Shown: positions 1 to 7,624, counted from the stretch's first letter. The stretch is 64,000 nt of DNA from JBHGXV01 sp041920505 (GCA_041920505.1 JBHGXV010000052.1:1-64000); one strand, 5' to 3'. The notes: generated from the sequence alone by a model not told the origin. Numbers and translations are program-made.

Positions 1-63
1 TCTAATGGCTTCCGTTTTCATTTCATGTGGATAGCTCTTGAACTTCTGACCCTTTATTGCCAT
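1..63 (-). CDS. IS3-family transposase OrfA, N-terminal fragment (runs off window)
   Basis: An ATG at 63-61 opens 21 codons reading MAIKGQKFKSYPHEMKTEAI, the typical start of the helix-turn-helix OrfA protein of IS3-type elements. A strong ribosome site (AGGGGGTG) lies about 10 bp upstream. In the family, OrfA binds the terminal repeats and is fused to the OrfB DDE transposase by frameshifting. Only the first 21 residues are visible, so intactness cannot be judged. Confidence 0.6.
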   Translation of the reverse strand, partial: MAIKGQKFKSYPHEMKTEAIR

Positions 64-137
64 AACAAATGCACCCCCTAGAATTTTCATCGGATAACCA
101 AGGGGGTTTTTCCAATGTCTATTCTAAGGGGTGCACA
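1..137 (-). mobile_element. Left-hand edge of an IS3-type insertion sequence (cut by window edge)
   Basis: The first bases encode the start of an IS3-type OrfA on the minus strand, preceded by about 70 bp of non-coding sequence. The outer boundary is inferred: on the minus strand a TG-starting segment with GTGCACCCCTTAG lies near 116-137, where an IS3 terminal inverted repeat would be expected. The other end and any target duplication lie outside the window, so the boundary is approximate. Confidence 0.55.
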
Positions 138-184
138 TCACCATGTGGCGGCGAAGGTGCGGGGGGACATTCTGGCAGAAACGG

Positions 185-1384
185 TTACAGCACTTGCCTG
201 ATCCGCGCGATCGCCCAATCGAGATCTTCTTTGGAGATGATCAACGGCGGAGCGAAGCGGATCGTCGTCTCGTGCGTTTCTTTGCAAAGCAGGCCGAGTT
301 CTTTCAGTTTTTCGCAGTACGGTCTTGCGGCGGTGTGCAGTTCCACACCGATGAACAAGCCTCTGCCGCGGACTTCGCGGATAACCGGATTGTTGATCTC
401 CTTCAGTTTTTCCAGGAAGTAGCGGCCCAACGTAAGCGAACGCTCCACCAGGCCCTCCTCCATCAGCACGTCCATGGCGGCGATGGCCACAGCGCAGCCG
501 AGCGGGTTGCCGCCGAATGTGGAGCCGTGCGAACCCGGTTCAAACACGCCGAGAATCTCTTTGTCACTAGCCACGGCAGAGATCGGGAAGACGCCGCCGC
601 CCAGGGCTTTGCCCATGATGTACATGTCCGGCTTGACGTCCTCCCAGTCGCTGGCAAACAGCTTCCCGGTGCGGCCGAATCCGGTCTGAATCTCGTCGCA
701 GACGAGCAGGACGTTGTGTTCCTTGCAGACGGTTTGGGCTTCTTTGAGGAAGCCGTCGCGCGGGATGATGATCCCTGCCTCTCCTTGGATCGGTTCCACC
801 AGAAAAGCGGCGGTATTGGGGGTGATCGCCTGTTTCAACGCCTCGATGTCGCCGTAGGGAATGATCTTGAAGCCCGGCGTGAACGGGCCGAAACCGCGTT
901 TGTACTCGTCGGACGAAGAAAACGACGTGATCGTGACCGTGCGGCCGTGGAAGTTGCCTTCACAGACGATGATTTCCGCCTGGTTGACCGGCACCTTCTT
1001 CACGTCGTACGCCCAGCGGCGGACCGCCTTGATCGCCGTCTCCACCGCTTCCGCACCGGTGTTCATCGGCAGGATCATGTTTTTGCCGGTCAGCCTGGAC
1101 AGTTTTTCGTAGAAGTGACCCAACTGTTCGTTGTAAAACGCGCGGGAGGTGAGCGTCACTTTGTCAGCCTGGTCTTTCAGGGCCTGGATGATGCGGGGAT
1201 GGCGATGCCCCTGGTTAAGAGCCGAGTAGGCGCTCAGCATGTCCATGTAGCGATTGCCTTCCGGGTCTTCCACCCAGACGCCTTCCGCCCTGGAAATGAC
1301 GATCGGCAGTGGATGGTAGTTATGGGCACCGTATTGCTCGGTTTGTTGGATAATGGAATGAGTGATCGAATTGGTCACACTCAT
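185..1384 (-). CDS. rocD: Ornithine aminotransferase
   Basis: A PLP enzyme that converts ornithine and 2-oxoglutarate to glutamate-5-semialdehyde and glutamate in arginine/ornithine catabolism. The 399 residues match the usual family length. The class-III aminotransferase landmarks are present: DEIQTGFGRTGK from D230, and MGKALGGG with K259 as the likely PLP-binding lysine. The ATG at 1384 follows an ideal AAGGAGG site. It is divergent from rocR, the expected activator, with a sigma-54-type promoter and two palindromic operators in between. No other roc genes are visible in the window; any downstream gene would be beyond the IS fragment. Confidence 0.96.
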   Translation of the reverse strand: MSVTNSITHSIIQQTEQYGAHNYHPLPIVISRAEGVWVEDPEGNRYMDMLSAYSALNQGHRHPRIIQALKDQADKVTLTSRAFYNEQLGHFYEKLSRLTGKNMILPMNTGAEAVETAIKAVRRWAYDVKKVPVNQAEIIVCEGNFHGRTVTITSFSSSDEYKRGFGPFTPGFKIIPYGDIEALKQAITPNTAAFLVEPIQGEAGIIIPRDGFLKEAQTVCKEHNVLLVCDEIQTGFGRTGKLFASDWEDVKPDMYIMGKALGGGVFPISAVASDKEILGVFEPGSHGSTFGGNPLGCAVAIAAMDVLMEEGLVERSLTLGRYFLEKLKEINNPVIREVRGRGLFIGVELHTAARPYCEKLKELGLLCKETHETTIRFAPPLIISKEDLDWAIARIRQVL

Positions 1385-1446
1385 GGTTCAACCTCCTTGT
1401 TCGTTCATACGACTGGATGTGCGGCATATTCCAGTTTCTCCAGATT

Positions 1447-1462
1447 TTCAAGAAACGTGCCA
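1447..1462 (-). promoter_or_regulatory. Candidate sigma-54 (SigL) promoter of rocD
   Basis: On the minus strand the sequence reads TGGCACG-TTTC-TTGAA. This matches the -24 element exactly and the -12 element TTGCA at all but the C. It sits about 63 bp upstream of the rocD start. RocR-type activators work only with sigma-54, so element and activator are consistent. The GC to GA change at -12 is a weakness. Confidence 0.6.
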
Positions 1463-1538
1463 ACGTGTCGCGAATGTGCCGCATACGGAGAAAGTTCAGG
1501 CTGGACGGCGCTACCGGTTTACGGGAGGTTGGTTATCC

Positions 1539-1553
1539 GCAAAATTTGTTTGC
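1539..1553. promoter_or_regulatory. RocR-type upstream activating site, copy 1
   Basis: Imperfect 7-1-7 palindrome GCAAAATTTGTTTGC, nearly identical to a second copy centred 42 bp away (four helical turns). It lies about 85 bp upstream of the rocD -24/-12 element, as expected for an enhancer-binding protein. Assignment to RocR is inferred from position and from the known paired sites in Bacillus subtilis. Confidence 0.6.
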
Positions 1554-1580
1554 GCCAAAAAAGCGCTATAGGCAAGACCG

Positions 1581-1595
1581 GCAAAATTATTTTGC
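1581..1595. promoter_or_regulatory. RocR-type upstream activating site, copy 2 (overlaps rocR -35)
   Basis: Perfect 7-1-7 palindrome GCAAAATTATTTTGC. Its right arm overlaps the -35 hexamer proposed for rocR (1592-1597), so occupancy here could also limit rocR transcription. Together with copy 1 it forms a helically phased pair between the divergent rocD and rocR genes. Confidence 0.62.
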
Positions 1596-1619
1596 GGTTT
1601 TCCCTCTCTGTGATAGAAT
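1592..1619 (+). promoter_or_regulatory. Candidate sigma-A promoter of rocR
   Basis: TTGCGG, a 16-bp spacer, then TAGAAT, placed 27 bp upstream of the rocR start codon. The -35 overlaps the second palindrome, consistent with negative autoregulation. Confidence 0.5.
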
Positions 1620-1646
1620 GGAGCACACGGAAAGGCGGGGAGAATC

Positions 1647-3086
1647 ATGGGGTTCAAAGAGGAGAGACAACTAAGCAAACTGTTGGCGATTTACGAGCAC
1701 GTGCTCAATCTGATAAACGAAGGCGTCCACGTGATCAACGCCGATGGCAGGTCGGTGATCTACAACCGCAAAATGACCGAGTTGGAGTCGATGGAAGAGC
1801 ACGATGTGCTTGGCAAAAACCTGCTGGACGTCTTCCAGTTTCCCGACGGCCAGGAGAGCACGCTGCTAAAGGCGCTTGGCACCGGCAAGCCGATCCGCAA
1901 CGTGCGGCAAACCTACTACAACGACAAAGGCAAGGAAATCACCACGATCAACAACACTTATCCAATCACCGAAGGCAGCCGGATCGTCGGCGCGGTGGAG
2001 ATTGCCAACGACGTGACCAAGATGGAGCGGCTGATTCGGGAAAACATCCTCGGCCTGGAAAAAGGGTCGACGCGGTACACGTTTGCGAGCATCATCGGAA
2101 AAAGCGACGCCATCCTTGAGGTGGTGGAAAACGCCAAACGGGCCGCCCGCACCACGTCTTCCGTGCTGGTGGTGGGCGAGACGGGAACGGGCAAGGAGTT
2201 GTTTGTGCAAAGCATCCACAACGCCAGCGCGCGGGCAAACGGACCGTTTATCTCGCAAAACTGCGCGGCGCTGCCCGACAGTCTGATCGAAGGCATCTTG
2301 TTCGGCACGACGCGCGGCGCCTTTACCGGCGCGATCGAACGGCCTGGGCTGTTCGAGCAGGCCGAAGGCGGCACGCTGTTTCTCGACGAGATCAACTCGC
2401 TCAGTCTGCCATTGCAGGCCAAATTGTTGCGCGTCCTGCAGGAAAAGTCGGTTCGCCGCATCGGCGGCACAAAGGATCGGCCGATCGACGTGCGGATTAT
2501 CGCCGCGATCAACGAAGACCCGATCGAAGCGATTTCCGGCCAGCGGTTGCGCAAGGACCTGTACTACCGGCTTGGCGTCGTCACATTGTTTCTTCCGCCG
2601 CTTCGGGAGAGGAAGGAAGACATTTTGTTGCTGGTCGACCACTTCATTCACAAGTACAACCAGTTGTTTCAGATGGAAGTGGAGGGCGTGACCGAAGAGG
2701 TTGGCCGGTTTTTTCTGGAATACGACTGGCCCGGAAACATCCGCGAATTGCAGCACATGATCGAAGGTGCGATGAACCTGATGGGGGAAGAGAAACGGAT
2801 CGCCTATTCGCATCTGCCGATCCACCGCGTCCAGCGCCGGAGGGTGGTTTCCGCCGAACAGCGGGCAGCCGCGGACGCAACTGTCTTCGCCAGCGACGAC
2901 ACCGCATCGTCGAAGCGGTTGAAAGACAAACTGGAGGAGTTCGAACGATTGTACATCGGAGCGGTCATCCAAAAGCACAACGGCAACATTTCCCGCGCCT
3001 CGCGCGAATTGGGCATCAGCCGGCAGAGCTTGCAGTACCGGTTGCGCAAGCTAAATCTCAAACAAAACCCCAAACCATCCGAATAA
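1647..3086 (+). CDS. rocR: Sigma-54-dependent activator, RocR-like
   Basis: A 479-residue enhancer-binding protein likely to activate rocD and other arginine-catabolism operons with sigma-54. Residues 10-130 form a PAS-type sensor region. The AAA+ domain carries Walker A GETGTGKE (177-184), the sigma-54 contact loop GAFTGA (224-229) and Walker B GGTLFLDE (241-248). A Fis-type helix-turn-helix occupies about 450-475 (ISRASRELGISRQSLQYRLR). The start follows GGCGGGGAG. The divergent position next to rocD, with paired palindromes between, supports RocR over other activators of this class. The effector (ornithine/citrulline in the family) is not deducible from sequence. Confidence 0.9.
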   Translation: MGFKEERQLSKLLAIYEHVLNLINEGVHVINADGRSVIYNRKMTELESMEEHDVLGKNLLDVFQFPDGQESTLLKALGTGKPIRNVRQTYYNDKGKEITTINNTYPITEGSRIVGAVEIANDVTKMERLIRENILGLEKGSTRYTFASIIGKSDAILEVVENAKRAARTTSSVLVVGETGTGKELFVQSIHNASARANGPFISQNCAALPDSLIEGILFGTTRGAFTGAIERPGLFEQAEGGTLFLDEINSLSLPLQAKLLRVLQEKSVRRIGGTKDRPIDVRIIAAINEDPIEAISGQRLRKDLYYRLGVVTLFLPPLRERKEDILLLVDHFIHKYNQLFQMEVEGVTEEVGRFFLEYDWPGNIRELQHMIEGAMNLMGEEKRIAYSHLPIHRVQRRRVVSAEQRAAADATVFASDDTASSKRLKDKLEEFERLYIGAVIQKHNGNISRASRELGISRQSLQYRLRKLNLKQNPKPSE

Positions 3087-3113
3087 CCGGTGCCGTCTGG
3101 CCGGATTTCCATC

Positions 3114-3482
3114 TCACCGGGCGACGAACCATTCGCCCAGCGCGAAGCCGAGGCCGGCGAGCGCGATTCCCAGACTGTAACTGATGGTGAGGTAAAGAAG
3201 CATCGTGCGCCGCTCCCGGCGTTTCCAAAGCTGGACGGTTTCCCATTTGAAGGTGGAAAACGTGGTGAACGCGCCCATGAAGCCGGTGCCGACAAAAAGC
3301 GAGGCATCGCTTGGGGCACCGCTTCCCGCCGTGACGCCGAGCAGAAACGAGCCGAGCAAATTGACGGCGAGGGTGCCGTAGGGAAAGGCGGACGGGCAGC
3401 GTTTTCCGATCCACCCGGACAGACAATAGCGGGCTATCGCGCCCAGGCAGCCGCCGATCGCCACCAACAGGACCGGTGTCAT
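3114..3482 (-). CDS. crcB: Fluoride channel subunit FluC/CrcB (second of pair)
   Basis: A small four-helix membrane protein of 122 residues that exports fluoride passively. The hallmark GAFTTFSTFKWETV of Fluc channels is present, along with the N-terminal GGxxGAxxRY segment. The start overlaps the stop of the upstream twin (ATGA at 3479-3482), so the two are translationally coupled. Paired crcB genes are common in Firmicutes, where the two subunits may form an antiparallel dimer. No fluoride riboswitch was found upstream of the pair. Confidence 0.92.
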   Translation of the reverse strand: MTPVLLVAIGGCLGAIARYCLSGWIGKRCPSAFPYGTLAVNLLGSFLLGVTAGSGAPSDASLFVGTGFMGAFTTFSTFKWETVQLWKRRERRTMLLYLTISYSLGIALAGLGFALGEWFVAR

Positions 3483-3898
3483 CGTTCACCGCCTCCTTTC
3501 GTCAGCCAGGAGGAGTCGTCCGGCGGTTTTGACCGCATGGCGAACCGCTCCCCCAGCCAGACAAAGGCGAGGCCGCCCCACAGACTGGCGAGCAGGTAGA
3601 CGGCGGCGGTGAGCCAGCGTCCATCGCGTATCAGGGTTACGGTTTCCATGCTGAATGTGGAAAAGGTGGTAAACGAACCGATCAGCCCGGTACCCACCCC
3701 GAGGCGAATCCAGAGATGGGCCCCGGGCCGCCTTGAGAGCATTTGCAACAGCCAGCCCAACGCGAGACAGCCCGCGTAATTGGTCACAAGTGTAGCCAGC
3801 GGAAACGCTCCACTCCACCAGTTGTGCGTCCACAGGCCGAGAGCGTAACGGAGAAGTGCGCCCGCTACACCGGCCAATCCTACGATCACGTATGTCAT
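3479..3898 (-). CDS. crcB: Fluoride channel subunit FluC/CrcB (first of pair)
   Basis: A 139-residue four-helix membrane protein with the Fluc signature GSFTTFSTFSMETV and an N-terminal GVAGALLRY segment. It is the first gene of a two-gene operon with 3114-3482. An AAGGAAG ribosome site precedes the ATG. It is paralogous to, but clearly divergent from, its partner, in keeping with two-component Fluc channels. The C-terminal tail of about 20 polar residues is longer than in the partner. Confidence 0.92.
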   Translation of the reverse strand: MTYVIVGLAGVAGALLRYALGLWTHNWWSGAFPLATLVTNYAGCLALGWLLQMLSRRPGAHLWIRLGVGTGLIGSFTTFSTFSMETVTLIRDGRWLTAAVYLLASLWGGLAFVWLGERFAMRSKPPDDSSWLTKGGGER

Positions 3899-4095
3899 CC
3901 GTCAACTTCCTTTCCGCGCGTTGCCCATGCCAACCGTCCCACGGTCAACAACCGGGATAATCGGCAAAGCAGTCGCTCCCATCATACAACAAACGACACA
4001 GGAAAAAAACGTTGACGCAATGTTCACAATGGTCCGCTGTAAAACAGACACAGCCGGGGGGCAATAAAAGGAAAATTCCGTCAAAAATCCGTCAA

Positions 4096-4124
4096 TTTAC
4101 AAAATTTTACGGGAGTGATAGGAT
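4096..4124 (+). promoter_or_regulatory. Candidate sigma-A promoter of the HTH-TPR regulator
   Basis: TTTACA, a 17-bp spacer, then TAGGAT, ending about 50 bp before the regulator start. The surrounding DNA is notably AT-rich compared with neighbouring genes. Confidence 0.55.
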
Positions 4125-4174
4125 CGAATTTGAGGAAGAACAAGAAATAGATAGAAATTTTGGAAGGTGGGAGT

Positions 4175-5476
4175 ATGGGGGCTGTTGCAAACGCGCTATA
4201 TTACACAACCATCGGAGACCTGATCAGGCAATACAGGGGGCGAGCCAATCTGACCATTACCCAGTTGGGACATCTGACGGGCATCCACAAGGGGGTCATC
4301 TCCAAGATCGAGAACGGCGACACCAAACGCCCGGAACTGAAAACGATCAAGGCCATCTCCCGGGTGTTGGGGATTCCTTATCAGGAAATCATCGAACACT
4401 ACGTGGAAGTGGAACAGCGAACAGATGTGTTGCGGGAGTTGCTATTGGAGGCGGAAAAATTTTCGGATTTATCTATCATTTCCAAAATTGCGTTGAAGTT
4501 CTTGCAATCACCCCATCACGACAGCGATACCGCAGTGGAGCGACTCTATCACCTGACCGATGCCGTATCCAATCCCGACGTCAAACGGGTACTCTACGAT
4601 CTCATTGTCACCTACGCGAGACAGCACGGCATCCAGCGATTCCTGGCCAAAGGCTTGTTGCAGAAATACCTGATGGAGCGAACCGACCTGAAGCGGCTGA
4701 AAGAATCGTTTCGCGTCGGGGAGGAACTGCTCCATTATGCGGACTTTCTCTCGCGCGAAGAGAGGATCACGTTTTATTTCAGGATGGCGCTTCACGCTCA
4801 TAATATTAAGGAGTACAAGAACTGTATCAGCTTGTGCAAGGCCGGTCTTGAATGGAAAACAACAGATACGGAACTGACGGCCAGGGCGTACCTCGCCATG
4901 ATCAACTCTTACTGTTTTCTGGAAGAATACGATGAGGTGGAAAAGCATCTGGATGCGTTTGAAAGGTTTGAGTATGATTTTGTTCGCGAAGCGGCAATGC
5001 TTACCCGTTCGATTGTAAAGGCAAGAAAAAAAGAATTCGATCTGGCCATTCCGATGTTACAGGATTGTCTGGAAAAGATTAGCGAACATTCCCGCATTCA
5101 TGTGGTAAACGAATTATTGGAAATCTACCTCCACACGGGGGATCTGGATTCATTTGCTCAATTATTGCACAGAGAAAACGATTGGTTGCCGCTTGACCCT
5201 GGGACTCCTTATAAACATCTTTCTTTGGGAAAGTATTATCAACTGAAAGGCACATTTCAAATGATAACGGGCAACCGTGATGAAGGAATGAAAAGCTACG
5301 TAAACAGCCTGCAGGCATATGGTGAGATTAATGCGTATCGGGAGATTGCTGACTGCATGAATCAGATATTTTCCCAGTTTTCAATATCTTCGCATGATAT
5401 TGAAATCAGATATGTTCACGAGCTGAAAATGGTGTATAATAGAATTATAGATAAAAAATTCAGATATAGGAGATGA
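4175..5476 (+). CDS. HTH-TPR regulator of the RRNPP type (peptide-pheromone receptor candidate)
   Basis: A 433-residue protein with an N-terminal XRE helix-turn-helix (LTITQLGHLTGIHKGVISKI) and about 350 residues of helical repeats resembling the TPR peptide-binding domains of PlcR, NprR and Rap proteins. The ATG at 4175 has a well-placed GGAAGGTGGG; an in-frame TTG at 4160 lacks this spacing. A 40-codon exported-peptide gene begins 7 bp after the stop, and its ribosome site lies inside this gene's last codons. That layout is typical of receptor/pheromone pairs. The target genes are unknown. The family call rests on architecture and neighbour, not on close recognition of an ortholog. Confidence 0.8.
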   Translation: MGAVANALYYTTIGDLIRQYRGRANLTITQLGHLTGIHKGVISKIENGDTKRPELKTIKAISRVLGIPYQEIIEHYVEVEQRTDVLRELLLEAEKFSDLSIISKIALKFLQSPHHDSDTAVERLYHLTDAVSNPDVKRVLYDLIVTYARQHGIQRFLAKGLLQKYLMERTDLKRLKESFRVGEELLHYADFLSREERITFYFRMALHAHNIKEYKNCISLCKAGLEWKTTDTELTARAYLAMINSYCFLEEYDEVEKHLDAFERFEYDFVREAAMLTRSIVKARKKEFDLAIPMLQDCLEKISEHSRIHVVNELLEIYLHTGDLDSFAQLLHRENDWLPLDPGTPYKHLSLGKYYQLKGTFQMITGNRDEGMKSYVNSLQAYGEINAYREIADCMNQIFSQFSISSHDIEIRYVHELKMVYNRIIDKKFRYRR

Positions 5477-5483
5477 TTTACAA

Positions 5484-5606
5484 ATGAAAAAAATCATGAC
5501 TCTGTTTGTACTGACCCTTTCGCTCGCTGTATTTGCAGGTGGTTTGCCGGCTGATAACGCGAGTGGAAAGCAAATCACTCCGTACGTCTACGATCCAGGC
5601 CATTAA
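5484..5606 (+). CDS. Exported 40-residue peptide, candidate signalling pro-peptide for the upstream receptor
   Basis: The 40 codons begin MKKIMTLFVLTLSLAVFAGG, a clear Sec signal peptide (two lysines, hydrophobic core, small residues), and end in the polar tail ITPYVYDPGH. The AGGAGAT ribosome site lies in the last codons of the receptor gene, so translation is probably coupled. A strong terminator follows 18 bp after the stop. Size, export signal and position match Phr/NprX/PapR-type pro-peptides, whose C-terminal 5-10 residues become the pheromone. The mature signal would by analogy come from the PYVYDPGH end; this is inference. Confidence 0.75.
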   Translation: MKKIMTLFVLTLSLAVFAGGLPADNASGKQITPYVYDPGH

Positions 5607-5623
5607 TCAACTTGACTGTCATC

Positions 5624-5654
5624 AGGAACGCTCCCGGGCGTTCCTCTTTTTTTT
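5624..5654 (+). terminator. Rho-independent terminator after the peptide gene
   Basis: Eight-base-pair stem AGGAACGC/GCGTTCCT with a TCCCGG loop, followed by C and eight T residues. It closes the receptor-peptide operon. Confidence 0.92.
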
Positions 5655-5910
5655 GTGCTAGACAAACCAAGGCGGTTCCGTGCGTGTTCGCTTTCCGACA
5701 CGCTTGGAACCGCCTGATCCTTTTATACGGCTGGCAACAGTCAATCGAAAACATCGGCATCCAACACTTCCTAAATTGTAAAATCGTGTCGAAATATAGG
5801 GAATGTTTCCGATGTCTTGTTCAGGAACCAGAACGTGCGACAACCTTTATAGTGTAAAAAGGGGACTCCTGCTTTCGCGGGAGAGAAATCAAACATGAGA
5901 AAGAAGTCGT
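5655..5910. other. Intergenic stretch with a long unexplained hairpin
   Basis: No gene is seen here. At 5670-5715 lies a strong imperfect inverted repeat: AGGCGGTTCC pairs perfectly with GGAACCGCCT, then GCGTGT with ACACGC, separated by a two-base mismatch and a 10-base loop. It has only a short CCTTTTAT on its 3' side and so is a poor terminator; it could be an RNA element or a remnant of a small repeat. A smaller hairpin (CTCCTGC/GCGGGAG) lies near 5866-5883, just ahead of the Spo0E-like gene. Confidence 0.5.
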
Positions 5911-5913
5911 GTG

Positions 5914-6180
5914 ATGGTTATGGGAGTGGAAAAGAAACCGAACAAGAAACCAGCCAAGAGAGCGAACGCGCCAAAAGTCAAACAGCCGACCCGGAGCAAG
6001 AAGGACAAGCACGTGGAAAACATGCTCAAACAAAAAATTGAGGAAGTGCGGGCCCAATTGTACGCACTTGCCCGGGAAAAGGGGCTGTCTGACAGCGACG
6101 TCGTCCGGTTAAGTCAGGAACTGGATCAATATATCGTCTGGTTGCAGCAACTTACGATCCATCACAAACGGTTGGTGTGA
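5914..6180 (+). CDS. Spo0E-like aspartyl-phosphate phosphatase
   Basis: An 88-residue protein. The C-terminal half (about 30-75) carries the Spo0E-family helical hairpin and signature SQELDQYIVWLQQ. Family members dephosphorylate Spo0A~P and delay sporulation. The first 30 residues are a lysine/proline-rich basic tail not normally part of the family. Several starts are possible (GTG 5911, ATG 5914, ATG 5920); 5914 best fits the weak AAGAAG site. The 3' end overlaps the convergent methyltransferase gene by 19 bp. Confidence 0.75.
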   Translation: MVMGVEKKPNKKPAKRANAPKVKQPTRSKKDKHVENMLKQKIEEVRAQLYALAREKGLSDSDVVRLSQELDQYIVWLQQLTIHHKRLV

Positions 6181-6884
6181 GAACCCTGGGGCAGCCTCGG
6201 CAACTTCCTGCCGAACAGAACCACAAAATTATGGTACTTGTAGATGCAATCCACGTCGGAAAAACCGATTTCGTTTAGCCACTGAAGCTGGATGTCCAGC
6301 GTGGCCATCCGGTCCAGCTTGGTTCGTTCGTACGCCGCCTGAATTTCTTGCAAAGACAGCCCACTGGACTCCACTTTTTGCTTCCAGTCGTTTTTATACA
6401 AAGAGTCGAGAAAAGCGGTGCTGCCCAGCACCTGATCGGCGTTGACAAACACCCCGTTCTCCTTTAGCAGCGAGAAGACGGTTTGGTATAACCGCTTTTT
6501 CTCCGCGTCCTCCAGATGGTGAATCGACAGGGAGGAGACGATGATGTCAAACGACTGGTCGAACGCGTATGTGGTGTAATCGGCAGCCAGGTATTGCATG
6601 CCGGGGCGGTTTTTGAATCTTTGCTTTGCCACCTCCAACATGTTTTCGGACAAATCCATCAGCGTAAAGCTGGCTTTGGGGTACTTGTTCACTAGAAATG
6701 CGGAAAACAGCCCGGTTCCGGCCCCCAGGTCCAGGATGTGGGGAGAGTCGTTGCCGGTTTGTGCCACAGACGCCGCCACTTGATAAAAGTCGTCGAAGCA
6801 GGGAATCAGCTTTCGCCGTTGACTGTCGTATTGCCAGGCGATCTCGTCAAACAGGGAAGCCACCTGATTTCGATTGTCGTCCAT
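6162..6884 (-). CDS. Class I SAM-dependent methyltransferase
   Basis: 240 residues with the Rossmann methyltransferase motif I ILDLGAGTGLFSAFL (about 50-64), the acidic loop LMDLSENML and motif IV-like IIVSSLSIHHL, resembling UbiE/YrrT-type enzymes. The substrate is not identifiable. The start is an ATG behind a GGAGGGAT-type site. It is convergent with, and overlaps, the Spo0E-like gene; no operon partner is seen. It could be a small-molecule methyltransferase. Confidence 0.85.
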   Translation of the reverse strand: MDDNRNQVASLFDEIAWQYDSQRRKLIPCFDDFYQVAASVAQTGNDSPHILDLGAGTGLFSAFLVNKYPKASFTLMDLSENMLEVAKQRFKNRPGMQYLAADYTTYAFDQSFDIIVSSLSIHHLEDAEKKRLYQTVFSLLKENGVFVNADQVLGSTAFLDSLYKNDWKQKVESSGLSLQEIQAAYERTKLDRMATLDIQLQWLNEIGFSDVDCIYKYHNFVVLFGRKLPRLPQGSHTNRL

Positions 6885-7179
6885 CTGTATCCCTCCGTCT
6901 TTCCTGTTTGGTTACCACCATCTTACTGTGTTACCGTCTATCATTCCAATATATCGTTTGTGCGATGTGTATAGGTTTTTCCTATAGGGGGCGGGAAGTC
7001 GCAGGTTGGAGTGTCTCTTACTTCTGCATGTGCCTAAGGAGCACACCCGGTTGAATCGGGGCGGTGGGACATTGAACAGCAAGTGACGTAAGACGATGAT
7101 GATCTGGATAAAATGAGCGAATGCCTAGCTCTCGTCCTTTCCTCTGTTCATACTCTGGTATCAGTTCATGGAGGAAAGG

Positions 7180-7545
7180 ATGGAGAATATGGGGAAAACA
7201 AACAAGTTCAAGTGGAGATTAAAACAGAAAAGTACAACAATACAGAGACATGTACATGAGTTTTTAGGCAGCACAAGACTTGCAGAACAAGGTGATGAGA
7301 GACATAATCACCGTTTCGCTGGAGTTACGGGTGAAGCGATTCCAAGGGGGAAGAGTCACGTACATGTAATAAGAACGAATACTGACTTCTTCGATCATCT
7401 TCATCAAGTCCGTATCGTAACTGGACCTGCCATACCCGTAGGTAACGGAAAGCATGTTCACTTTGTCAAAGGGTCAACTACCTTTAACGATGGCCATGTT
7501 CATAGGTTTCGATTTGCTACTTTAATTCAGCAGCCTCTGCTCTAA
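7180..7545 (+). CDS. ymaF: YmaF-family histidine-rich protein
   Basis: 121 residues with six HxH motifs (HVH, HNH, HVH, HLH, HVH, HVH) at intervals of 13-19 residues and a repeated TGxAIPxG segment, as in the YmaF family of spore formers. The motif pattern suggests metal binding on a repeated fold, but the biochemical role is unknown. The ATG at 7180 has GGAGG five bases upstream; in-frame ATGs at 7168 and 7189 are less well placed. No signal peptide. A terminator follows at 7625-7678. Confidence 0.8.
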   Translation: MENMGKTNKFKWRLKQKSTTIQRHVHEFLGSTRLAEQGDERHNHRFAGVTGEAIPRGKSHVHVIRTNTDFFDHLHQVRIVTGPAIPVGNGKHVHFVKGSTTFNDGHVHRFRFATLIQQPLL

Positions 7546-7624
7546 AGAAAAGCCCCTGTCGGAAGTTCAAGATCTGTACGCCATAAGAAGGATGACACGT
7601 GCGAAAGGCGAGGGGGAAAGCGAA

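Noticed and set aside
131..2119. Open frame of 662 codons on the plus strand across rocD and the rocR start
   Set aside because: It is the antisense frame of rocD and continues out of frame through rocR; both are clear conserved genes, and the translation is a biased, motif-free sequence.
3899..4100. Fluoride riboswitch upstream of the crcB pair
   Set aside because: On the minus strand none of the conserved crcB-motif segments (GGNGATGG start, ATGACNCCTAC end) is present between the likely promoter region and the start codon.
7040..7062. tRNA remnant: CCCGGTTGAATCGGGG resembles a T-arm
   Set aside because: Only a four-pair stem forms, and there is no matching acceptor, anticodon or D arm nearby.
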